64,000 nucleotides of DNA from Candidatus Enterococcus moelleringii (lineage in GTDB: Bacteria; Bacillota; Bacilli; Lactobacillales; Enterococcaceae). A model generated the notes under the pieces. It had not been told where the DNA came from. It searched no databases and was given only the letters and a program-made list of their open reading frames with translations. Location: NCBI RefSeq assembly GCF_017377575.1, contig NZ_JAFREM010000011.1:62001-126000 (forward strand), written 5' to 3'. Shown in pieces: positions 22,067 through 28,889 of the stretch. Each line of letters opens with the position of its first letter. The first letter of the stretch is position 1. The position numbers were made by a program, and so were the translations under genes.

Positions 22067-22853
22067 ACTGATTTTTGGCCGCTACATTCCAGGCGACTCA
22101 CTGATTCATCGCTTGGACCCGCGGGCTAAACTAGTTGCCAGCTTCTATTTTATCGGGATTATCTTTTTAGCCAACAATTGGCAAAGCTATTTGTTTTTAG
22201 GATTATTTACTTTGTTTGCGATCATGCTGTCGAAAGTGGATCTGAGCTTCTTCATTCGTGGCGTGCGACCATTAATTTGGCTGATCTCGTTTACGGTGAT
22301 TTTACAGATGCTCTTTACCCGGGGTGGTACGTTGTATTGGTCTTGGGGAATTTTTAGTCTTTCTGAGTACGGGATTCAAAATGGACTTTTCATTTTTTGC
22401 CGTTTCATTTTGATTATTTTTATGTCGACTTTACTAACATTGACGACCCCACCGTTATCAATGTCAGATGCCATAGAATCGCTTTTAGGGCCTTTTCGCG
22501 TAGTGCATGTTCCTGTGCACGAAATTGCTTTGATGCTGTCTATCGCGCTGAGGTTCGTTCCTACGCTGATGGATGAGACGGAGAAGATCATGAACGCACA
22601 ACGAGCTCGTGGAGTGGACTTTGGTGAAGGCAATTTGATTCAAAAAGTCAAAGCCGTCGTTCCTTTGCTGATCCCGCTGTTTGTCAGCAGTTTCAATCGT
22701 GCTGAGGATTTGGCAACAGCGATGGAGGCTCGCGGCTATCGCGGGGGTGAAGGCCGCAGCAAGTATCGTTTATTGAAATGGTCAGGCCGAGACACAGCGG
22801 TAATCATTGCCTTTGCGGCAGTAACAGTAGTATTAGTCTTTTTACGAAGTTAA
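22056..22853 (+). CDS. ecfT: ECF transporter transmembrane subunit T
   Basis: 265 residues from ATG 22056, seven bases after AGGAGGT; the in-frame GTG at 22035 lies upstream of that site. EcfT is the membrane scaffold linking the two ATPases to interchangeable S components. About five to six transmembrane segments are visible, and the coupling-helix motifs AQRARG and MEARGYRG (near residues 183 and 226) are intact. Confidence 0.95.
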   Translation: MMNKLIFGRYIPGDSLIHRLDPRAKLVASFYFIGIIFLANNWQSYLFLGLFTLFAIMLSKVDLSFFIRGVRPLIWLISFTVILQMLFTRGGTLYWSWGIFSLSEYGIQNGLFIFCRFILIIFMSTLLTLTTPPLSMSDAIESLLGPFRVVHVPVHEIALMLSIALRFVPTLMDETEKIMNAQRARGVDFGEGNLIQKVKAVVPLLIPLFVSSFNRAEDLATAMEARGYRGGEGRSKYRLLKWSGRDTAVIIAFAAVTVVLVFLRS

Positions 22854-22860
22854 CAATTGT

Positions 22861-22925
22861 ATCCGAACTATATTAGCAGAAGCTCTACTCGTTTGGAGCC
22901 AGACTAAAGTAGTTCGGATTTTTTT
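22861..22925 (+). terminator. Branched intrinsic terminator after ecfT
   Basis: ATCCGAACTA (22861-22870) pairs perfectly with TAGTTCGGAT (22910-22919), and six T residues follow. The 39-base apical part contains further pairs TTAG/CTAA and GCTC/GAGC with an internal loop, so the whole is larger than a normal terminator. It sits 8 bases after the ecfT stop. Confidence 0.85.
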
Positions 22926-22955
22926 CGAGAATATATGCTTTTTAGGAGAGAATTT

Positions 22956-23705
22956 ATGGTTAGATACAAAGCAGTCATTGCCTATGATGGTACGAACTTT
23001 CATGGGTTTCAAAAGCAGCCGAATGGCCGAACAGTGCAAGAAGAGGTTGAAAAAACGCTGCAGAAAATGAATAATGGGGAGCAAATCACTATTTATGGTT
23101 CTGGGCGCACGGATGCAGGCGTCCATGCGATGGGCCAGGTGATTCATTTTGATTACCCTCAAGAGCGGCCAGTAGAACGGATGCGCTTTGGGCTGGATAC
23201 GCAAACGCCGGAGGATGTCGCAGTACGCTCAGTTGAGATTGTATCTGAGGATTTTCATGCACGTTATGATGTAGCGGAGAAAACTTATCATTTCAAAGTA
23301 CAGATTGAAAAGCCTCGCAGCCCGTTTCGCCGGTTTTATGCGTCCTACTATCCTTATCCACTGGATTTGGAAAAGATCCAGCAGGCGTTGCCGGATTTGT
23401 TAGGGACTCATGATTTTACTTCTTTTTGTGCTACGGGAGGTTCAATTGAGGATAAGGTGCGGACGATTTATCAGGCGGATATGGAAGTTAGTTCGGATGG
23501 TAGAGAAATAACCTTTATTTTTCGCGGGAATGGTTTCTTATATAAAATGATTCGGATTTTGGTTGGGACGCTATTGAAGATCGGCAATGGACGCTTGCCA
23601 GCGGACAGTATTCCGGAAATTATTGCTCTGAAGGATCGCAATGCTGCGGGGCCGACTGCTCATCCAGAGGGGTTGTACTTGGCAGAAGTAAAATACAAAA
23701 ACTAA
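22956..23705 (+). CDS. truA: tRNA pseudouridine synthase A
   Basis: 249 residues from ATG 22956, behind TAGGAGAG; the in-frame ATG at 22935 lies before that site. TruA makes pseudouridine at tRNA positions 38-40. The catalytic motif GRTDAGVHAMGQVIHF with its aspartate lies near residue 51, and the C-terminal FLYKMIRILVGTLL motif is intact. ecfA1-ecfA2-ecfT-truA is a common Firmicutes order. Confidence 0.96.
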   Translation: MVRYKAVIAYDGTNFHGFQKQPNGRTVQEEVEKTLQKMNNGEQITIYGSGRTDAGVHAMGQVIHFDYPQERPVERMRFGLDTQTPEDVAVRSVEIVSEDFHARYDVAEKTYHFKVQIEKPRSPFRRFYASYYPYPLDLEKIQQALPDLLGTHDFTSFCATGGSIEDKVRTIYQADMEVSSDGREITFIFRGNGFLYKMIRILVGTLLKIGNGRLPADSIPEIIALKDRNAAGPTAHPEGLYLAEVKYKN

Positions 23706-23708
23706 TAC

Positions 23709-23747
23709 AAAGGATCAATGGCGATAAAGCTGTTGATCCTTTTTTTG
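23709..23747 (+). terminator. Intrinsic terminator after truA
   Basis: AAGGATCAA (23710-23718) pairs with TTGATCCTT (23733-23741), followed by a run of T residues. It begins five bases after the truA stop. Confidence 0.88.
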
Positions 23748-23795
23748 TACAAATATACATTTATTTGTCAATAAATCTGCTTAAAGTCGTATTGT

Positions 23796-23825
23796 TTGAT
23801 AAAAAAATCCAACTCTTGTTACACT
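23796..23825 (+). promoter_or_regulatory. Candidate promoter for the 23863 membrane protein gene
   Basis: The -35 TTGATA (23796-23801) and an extended -10 TGTTACACT (TACACT at 23820-23825) are 18 bases apart. The expected start is about 30 bases before the ATG. Confidence 0.5.
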
Positions 23826-23862
23826 AATTGTATATTCAGAAATAACAAAGGAGGAATTTATC

Positions 23863-24909
23863 ATGAATAGAGGACTTAGAAGATATTGGCAGACGGACGG
23901 AAGAGAAGCTGGCTACAATATTTCGTGGGGATCAATTTTTGCTGGTGTAGTAACATTTTTTGCACTTTTGTTTACTTTTTCATTAATTGGTTCAGCAATT
24001 GGATTTGGCATGGTGGAACCGACCTCCAGCAATCCATTGGACGGTGTTGGCACAGGTGTAATTATTTGGACAGTAGTGACGATGGTTCTATCATTCTTTG
24101 GAGCTGGACTGGTTTCAGGGATTGCGGCTAGAAGAGTTGGCTTGCTGCATGGCTTCTTGACGTGGGCAACCAGTGTCTTTGCTTTGATTGCAATCTTATC
24201 TTACGTAACCATTGGTGCGTTTTCAGCAGTGGGATCATTACTAGGTACTGTTACTTCAGCCATTGGTGATGGTGTGGAGACAGTGGCTTCAGGAGCTGGT
24301 GATGCGATTTCCCAAGGTTTTGAAGAGGTATCAGGTAATATCAGCTCAGTCGATACGCAGAATTTGCAAAATGAAGTAGAGCAAGTATTACAAGACACCG
24401 ATATTCCTGAGCTGCAACCGAACTATTTAAGAGATCAATTATCAGAAGCAACGGATGAAATCACTGAAGCAGGGAAACAAATCGTAACCAATCCAGAGAA
24501 TTCAGATCAAATCATTAGTGATTTATCGAATAATTTAGAAGATCGAGCTAAAACGATTGGCGATTCTGTTGATGAACAAGCAATTGCTAATGCTGTGGAA
24601 TCTAACACTGATTTGAATCAGCAGGAAGCCCAAGAAGCGACACAAAATATCGTTACCGGATTGCGCACAGCATCAGAAGAAGCCCAAACGCAGGTAGAAA
24701 ATGCGAAAGATGCCTTGAACCAAGCGCAAGATGACTTAGACGATGCAATTCAAGAAGCCCGTCAAACAGCGGATGAGGCAGCGACTGCTACTTCACAGGC
24801 ATCTATTTGGGCCTTTGTAGCAATGATCTTAGGTTTAATCTTAACTGCGGCAGCCGGCTATTTAGGAGCTAATATGGTTAAAGATCCTGTCATTGAAGAT
24901 AAAATGTAA
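23863..24909 (+). CDS. Membrane protein with long acidic coiled-coil domain, unknown function
   Basis: 348 residues. The N-terminal third has about three transmembrane helices (roughly residues 22-48, 64-86, 98-124) with GIAARRVGLLHGFLTWA between the second and third. Residues about 140-310 are acidic, polar and heptad-like, rich in Gln, Asn, Asp and Glu, and look like a helical bundle. A last helix lies near 318-338. The N-terminal pattern (W-x-S-I-x-A-G ... G-x-G-x-x-I-W ... G-L-L-H-G-x-x-T-W) resembles a family of membrane proteins I know mainly from alphaproteobacteria. It starts after AAAGGAGG, is monocistronic, and ends in the terminator at 24986. No function is proposed. Confidence 0.85.
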   Translation: MNRGLRRYWQTDGREAGYNISWGSIFAGVVTFFALLFTFSLIGSAIGFGMVEPTSSNPLDGVGTGVIIWTVVTMVLSFFGAGLVSGIAARRVGLLHGFLTWATSVFALIAILSYVTIGAFSAVGSLLGTVTSAIGDGVETVASGAGDAISQGFEEVSGNISSVDTQNLQNEVEQVLQDTDIPELQPNYLRDQLSEATDEITEAGKQIVTNPENSDQIISDLSNNLEDRAKTIGDSVDEQAIANAVESNTDLNQQEAQEATQNIVTGLRTASEEAQTQVENAKDALNQAQDDLDDAIQEARQTADEAATATSQASIWAFVAMILGLILTAAAGYLGANMVKDPVIEDKM

Positions 24910-24957
24910 GAGGATTTGAATAGGCAAGAGATAAAAGCACGTACGTAGACAAGAAAT

Positions 24958-25021
24958 GAGGATGCGGCGCTTTGAATCCTCTGGGAAAAAAGGCGTAGAG
25001 CATAGTTCTAACGCCTTTTTT
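24958..25021 (+). terminator. Two-hairpin terminator/attenuator directly upstream of rnfC
   Basis: First hairpin: GAGGAT (24958-24963) with ATCCTC (24976-24981). Second: AAAAAGGCGT (24987-24996) with ACGCCTTTTT (25011-25020), a proper intrinsic terminator. It lies 49 bases after the preceding gene and only 33 bases before the rnfC ATG. The only candidate promoter downstream of it is weak (TTCTAA, 17 bases, TATACA), so the rnf operon may depend on readthrough. Confidence 0.75.
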
Positions 25022-25054
25022 CTTGATTTATACAGCCGAAAAGGAGGAAATACC

Positions 25055-26392
25055 ATGAAAAGAACGGCACCAGGGAAGTTTTCCGGCGGGTTTATTTTTG
25101 CCCCGTCAACGGAAAAGTTCAAGGAAAAGTGGAAGGTGAAGCAAAGTGACGTCATCACCTTTATTCCGGAAAGAGTTTATGTTCCGATGCAGCAGCATAT
25201 CGGAGCGCCGGCAGAAGCGGTGGTGGAAGTTGGTGATCACGTGAAAGCGGGGGATTTGATTGCCGAAGCTGGGGGCTTCGTCAGTGCCAATACTCACGCC
25301 ACGATTTCTGGAACAGTGATTGATATTTTGGATTGGCCGGATAATTCTGGCGGTGAAGTGCCGACGATTGTGATTAAGAAGGAAGAAAATGAAGTTCGTG
25401 AAGCGCCGGAAAAGATTGAAAGCTTTGATAATTTAGATAAAGATGCACTAGTTGAGCGGGTCACTGAAGCCGGCGTTGTGGGAATGGGGGGCGCGACTTT
25501 TCCAACCCACGTTAAGTTGACAGTAGATGATGATGTTGAAGTAGAGACAATCGTACTAAATGGAGCGGAATGTGAGCCATTTTTAGAAGCGGACAACTTA
25601 CTGATGCAAGTAGAAAGTGCCAAGGTACTGACTGGTGCACGAATTGCACAAAAGATTCTGGGAGCCAAAAAGGTAATCGTTGCGATTGAAGATGACAAGC
25701 CAGATGCCATCAAAAAGATGGAAGAGGCGGCAGCTGATTTTTCTGATGTAACAGTGGAAAAGGTGCGCACCAGTTATCCGCAAGGTGGAGAGAAACAGCT
25801 GTTGGAAGGGCTGCTAGGTGTTGAAGTGGACTTAGATGGGGTGCCAGTAGACTCTGGGGTCTATTTAATGAACGTGGCGACTTCAGCAGCAGTGGCTGAT
25901 GCGGTAGAAAGAAAAGAACCGTTGATCAATCGTTTTTGTACGGTGACGGGAGATGTGCAGAAGAAACAAACCGTTTCTTGTCCGATTGGTACGTTGACAG
26001 GGGATTTGATTGATTTTTGTGAAGGCTTTGTAGGGGATCCGCGGAAGATTTTTGTTGGCGGTCCGATGATGGGGCAATCTATTGATACGCTGGAGGTGCC
26101 GATCACTAAGTCCAGTAATGGATTGGTGGTCATGAACACAGAGCATGCAATGTACTATGAAGAAAGTCCATGCATTCGCTGCAACTTATGTGCCGAGGTA
26201 TGTCCGATGCGTTTAGAACCGCAAAACCTGGATTTATTTTACCGAGCAGGCGAGTTCAAACGCTGTCAGGACTTGATGGCAGAAGCCTGCATCAACTGCG
26301 GCGCATGTACTTATGTTTGTCCGGCTAGGCGTGATTTGGCTAAAAATATCACCGCTGCTGCTGCCAAGATTGAAGAATTACAGGAGGCTTAA
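25055..26392 (+). CDS. RnfC-like NADH/flavin/iron-sulfur subunit of an Rnf-type complex
   Basis: 445 residues from ATG 25055 behind AAAAGGAGG. RnfC is the peripheral subunit that exchanges electrons with NAD(H). An N-terminal barrel-sandwich domain (about residues 30-110) is followed by a complex I 51-kDa-like domain with the glycine-rich nucleotide/FMN loop GVVGMGGATFPTHVKL (140-155), GGEKQLLEGLLG (244-255) and an SLBB-like region. Two complete ferredoxin-type motifs end the protein: Cys373/376/379/383 and Cys412/415/418/422, each CxxCxxCxxxCP. All ligands for two [4Fe-4S] clusters are present. It is first of four genes running in one direction. Confidence 0.9.
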   Translation: MKRTAPGKFSGGFIFAPSTEKFKEKWKVKQSDVITFIPERVYVPMQQHIGAPAEAVVEVGDHVKAGDLIAEAGGFVSANTHATISGTVIDILDWPDNSGGEVPTIVIKKEENEVREAPEKIESFDNLDKDALVERVTEAGVVGMGGATFPTHVKLTVDDDVEVETIVLNGAECEPFLEADNLLMQVESAKVLTGARIAQKILGAKKVIVAIEDDKPDAIKKMEEAAADFSDVTVEKVRTSYPQGGEKQLLEGLLGVEVDLDGVPVDSGVYLMNVATSAAVADAVERKEPLINRFCTVTGDVQKKQTVSCPIGTLTGDLIDFCEGFVGDPRKIFVGGPMMGQSIDTLEVPITKSSNGLVVMNTEHAMYYEESPCIRCNLCAEVCPMRLEPQNLDLFYRAGEFKRCQDLMAEACINCGACTYVCPARRDLAKNITAAAAKIEELQEA

Positions 26393-26396
26393 GACG

Positions 26397-27461
26397 ATGA
26401 AAAATGATGCAAAACAAGTTGATCATGTTTCTGGCAAAAGCGCGGAAATATTTGCCAAAGCTCAAAAGAACGTTCCGCCGCCTGAGGCAAATCCGCATAT
26501 TCGCGGCGATTATACAACTAGAAAAATCATGATGTGGATGATTATCGCTCTTGTACCTTCGATGTTGGGGGCCGGTTATTATTTTGGTTTTCGAGTTTGG
26601 GGACTATATTTGGTAGCGATTGTTACGGCTCAGTTAAGTGAAATTTTGTGGTTTAAGTTGTGTAAAAAAGAATTGACCTGGGATTTGAGTGCGATAGTAA
26701 CGGCGATTTTATTGACAGCCAACATGCCGCCTTCTGCACCTTGGTATTTTCCCGCAATTGGTTCGGCCTTTGCCATTATTGTCGTAAAAGAATTTTTTGG
26801 CGGAATTGGTTTTAACTTTATCAATCCGGCTTTAGGCGGTCGAGCTTTGCTGGTAGGTTTGTTCTTTACCGAAATGTTCAAAATCAGCTGGCCGGACCCG
26901 CCCTTTAATCGAATTACACCGGATGTGGTAACTAGTGCGACGCCTTTGGAGATTCTCAATAACGGGGGCAGCTTATCTGGCCAGGAATTGTTTAATACCT
27001 TTGTCGGAAATATTGGCGGCCGTTTAGGGGAAACCAGTACCTTGCTGATTTTGATTGGTGCCGCGATTTTGGTGTATAAGAAAATCATTCATCTGCGGAT
27101 TCCGCTAACGATGCTGGGAACGATTGCGGTGATTGCTTTTGTCTTTGATGGGCAAAACTTTTTCACAGCCGATTTGAATACCGTATTGGGGTATGTCCTT
27201 AGTGGTGGTGCCGTGTTCGGAGCTTTCTTTATGGCCACTGATTATGCGTCGACTCCTTCCACCCGAGCTGGTGAATATTTGTTTGCCTTTTGCTGCGGCG
27301 CGCTGGTGATGGTCTTCCGTTATTATGGTGTGACCGAAGAGGGTGTCAGCTACAGTATTTTGATTATGAACTGTCTAACGCCATTGATCGATTATGTGTT
27401 ACGTAATCGCGTGTTAGGCGAAGAAGGCAGTCAGCTGCTGAACATCAAGTGGAACAAGTAG
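26397..27461 (+). CDS. RnfD-like membrane flavoprotein subunit
   Basis: 354 residues from ATG 26397, four bases after the rnfC stop, with AGGAGG inside rnfC. The RnfD/NqrB family has about ten transmembrane helices and a covalently attached FMN. The attachment motif is present as DVVTSATPLE, with Thr182 in the position flavinylated by ApbE-type transferases. FGGIGFNFINPALGGRA (134-150) and FMATDYASTP (near 279) are also family motifs. No apbE lies in this window, so flavinylation would need a transferase elsewhere. Confidence 0.9.
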   Translation: MKNDAKQVDHVSGKSAEIFAKAQKNVPPPEANPHIRGDYTTRKIMMWMIIALVPSMLGAGYYFGFRVWGLYLVAIVTAQLSEILWFKLCKKELTWDLSAIVTAILLTANMPPSAPWYFPAIGSAFAIIVVKEFFGGIGFNFINPALGGRALLVGLFFTEMFKISWPDPPFNRITPDVVTSATPLEILNNGGSLSGQELFNTFVGNIGGRLGETSTLLILIGAAILVYKKIIHLRIPLTMLGTIAVIAFVFDGQNFFTADLNTVLGYVLSGGAVFGAFFMATDYASTPSTRAGEYLFAFCCGALVMVFRYYGVTEEGVSYSILIMNCLTPLIDYVLRNRVLGEEGSQLLNIKWNK

Positions 27462-27477
27462 AAGGGGGGAATAAAAA

Positions 27478-28047
27478 ATGACGATAGCGAATCGGTTGGT
27501 CTTTTTTGGCTGTATTTTATTTACCTGCTATTGTGCACAGAAGTACAAGCAAAAAAGTGTGCCGGCAGAAGGTCCCAGTCCAGTAGCGTGGACGGCCTAT
27601 AGTGCTTTATTGAATTATATCGCTTACTGTATCGCTGGTCTTGTTTTTGCGGTATTGGTGACTGAGGTAGGGATTCCGGGGACGGAAAGTGTCATGGAGC
27701 TGGTTTATGCTGGAGGAATTGCTTTAGTAATCAGCGGGATTACTTTGCTTGCCCCTAGGTTGACAATTGACTTGAAAAAGATGATGTTGGTAGTCGTCTT
27801 TTTAATGAGTACGGCGACATTTTCACGGATTGAGGCAGTGGACGTGGCTGACTTTATGTATCAGGTGATTATCTATGGTGCGATGTATTTTGTGTTCAGT
27901 GTGGCTTATATTGGCGCCTTGGATCGGATGTCGATGGCAACAATCCCTAAGTTTTTGACGGGGGTGCCGATTGGGATCATCACAATGTTTTTGATGTACC
28001 TAAGTTTTTCATTCTTTAATGGTGTATTTTTTGGGTATTTATTTTAA
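27478..28047 (+). CDS. Divergent RnfA/RnfE-like six-helix membrane protein lacking the FeS cysteine
   Basis: 189 residues, about six transmembrane helices, starting 16 bases after rnfD. The C-terminal half matches RnfA/NqrE: a phenylalanine-led helix, then ALDRMSMATIPKFLTGVPIG and IITMFLMYLSFSFFNG, aligning with the family's IRERL...VP..F.G.PIALITAGLM.LAF.GF.G. The usual TTNCAVLG motif, whose cysteine helps bind the intramembrane [2Fe-2S] cluster, is replaced by MSTATFSRIEAV. The N-terminus has cysteines at 12, 17 and 19 but no LGxCP motif. The homology call is mine by eye; the function is unproven. Confidence 0.65.
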   Translation: MTIANRLVFFGCILFTCYCAQKYKQKSVPAEGPSPVAWTAYSALLNYIAYCIAGLVFAVLVTEVGIPGTESVMELVYAGGIALVISGITLLAPRLTIDLKKMMLVVVFLMSTATFSRIEAVDVADFMYQVIIYGAMYFVFSVAYIGALDRMSMATIPKFLTGVPIGIITMFLMYLSFSFFNGVFFGYLF

Positions 28048-28065
28048 AGAGAAAGAAGTGTTTTG

Positions 28066-28830
28066 ATGAGTGTAAAAGACCAAGTGGCAATTGTAACTGG
28101 TGGCGCTTCAGGAATGGGCGCAGCGATTGTGGAAACCTTAGCAGCAAACGGTGCGAAGGTAGTTATCGCTGATCTGGACCTTGAGACGGCTGAAGAATTA
28201 GTTGAGAAATTGAAACAAGCGGGCGGCTCAGCGTTAGCAGTGGAAACCGATGTCAGCGATCAAGAAGCGCTGGAAAAAATGTTTAAGCAAACAGTAGATG
28301 AATTCGGTACCTTGGATATTTTAATCAACAATGCGGGAATTATGGATGGACGTGAGGCGATTCATGATGTAACGAATGATCTTTGGGAAAAAGTGATGGC
28401 TACTAACTTGAATAGCGTCTTCTATACTTCTCGTTTGGCGTTGGATATCTTTCTAGAAAAAGAGTCGGGAGTTATTTTGAATATTGCTTCTGTGGCCGGT
28501 TTGCACGGTGCTAGAGGCGGTGCAGCTTATACAGCGGCCAAGCATGCGACCATAGGTTTAACTCGTAATACAGCTTATATGTATGCTGAAAAAGGCATCC
28601 GAGCGAACGCGATTGCGCCGGGAACGATTGATACCGGGATTTTAGATTCGGATTCTTCCGATGATGCCAATGATTTCGGCGAAGAACGTCAAGACTTGGG
28701 TAAGGGGACTAATCCACGCTCAGGTGACCCAGAAGAGATTGCGAAAGCGGCCTTGTTCTTAGTTTCAGACGATGCCAGCTTTGTAAATGGCGATGTTCTA
28801 GTAGTCGATGGCGGCTGGACTAGCTATTAA
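28066..28830 (+). CDS. Short-chain dehydrogenase/reductase
   Basis: 254 residues from ATG 28066, 18 bases after the RnfA-like gene; a TTG one codon earlier is possible. This is a classical SDR: cofactor loop TGGASGMGAA (near residue 11), NNAG (near 89), catalytic Ser in NIASVAG and YTAAK (Tyr/Lys near 155-159). The acidic D37-L-D at the end of beta strand 2 suggests NAD(H) preference. The substrate is unknown; 3-oxoacyl-ACP-reductase-like and diacetyl/acetoin-type enzymes look alike. It appears to be the last gene of the rnf-like operon, before the terminator at 28837. Confidence 0.88.
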   Translation: MSVKDQVAIVTGGASGMGAAIVETLAANGAKVVIADLDLETAEELVEKLKQAGGSALAVETDVSDQEALEKMFKQTVDEFGTLDILINNAGIMDGREAIHDVTNDLWEKVMATNLNSVFYTSRLALDIFLEKESGVILNIASVAGLHGARGGAAYTAAKHATIGLTRNTAYMYAEKGIRANAIAPGTIDTGILDSDSSDDANDFGEERQDLGKGTNPRSGDPEEIAKAALFLVSDDASFVNGDVLVVDGGWTSY

Positions 28831-28836
28831 AAAAAG

Positions 28837-28879
28837 AAAGGCGATCAGGATGCGTGAAAACATCTTGATCGCCTTTTTT
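28837..28879. terminator. Bidirectional terminator between the SDR gene and yfhO
   Basis: AAAGGCGATCA and TGATCGCCTTT form a long stem that continues as GATG/CATC with one mismatch, with T/A tracts on both sides. It serves the converging operons on both strands. Confidence 0.9.
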
Positions 28880-28889
28880 AGCGTATTAG

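Noticed and set aside
24956-25054. In-frame upstream extension of rnfC
   Set aside because: It runs through an intrinsic terminator hairpin, has no ribosome binding site, and the ATG at 25055 has an excellent one.
25294-25770. 158-codon minus-strand open frame inside rnfC
   Set aside because: The Ser/Thr-rich translation is typical of the antisense of a biased coding gene; rnfC on the plus strand has all family motifs.
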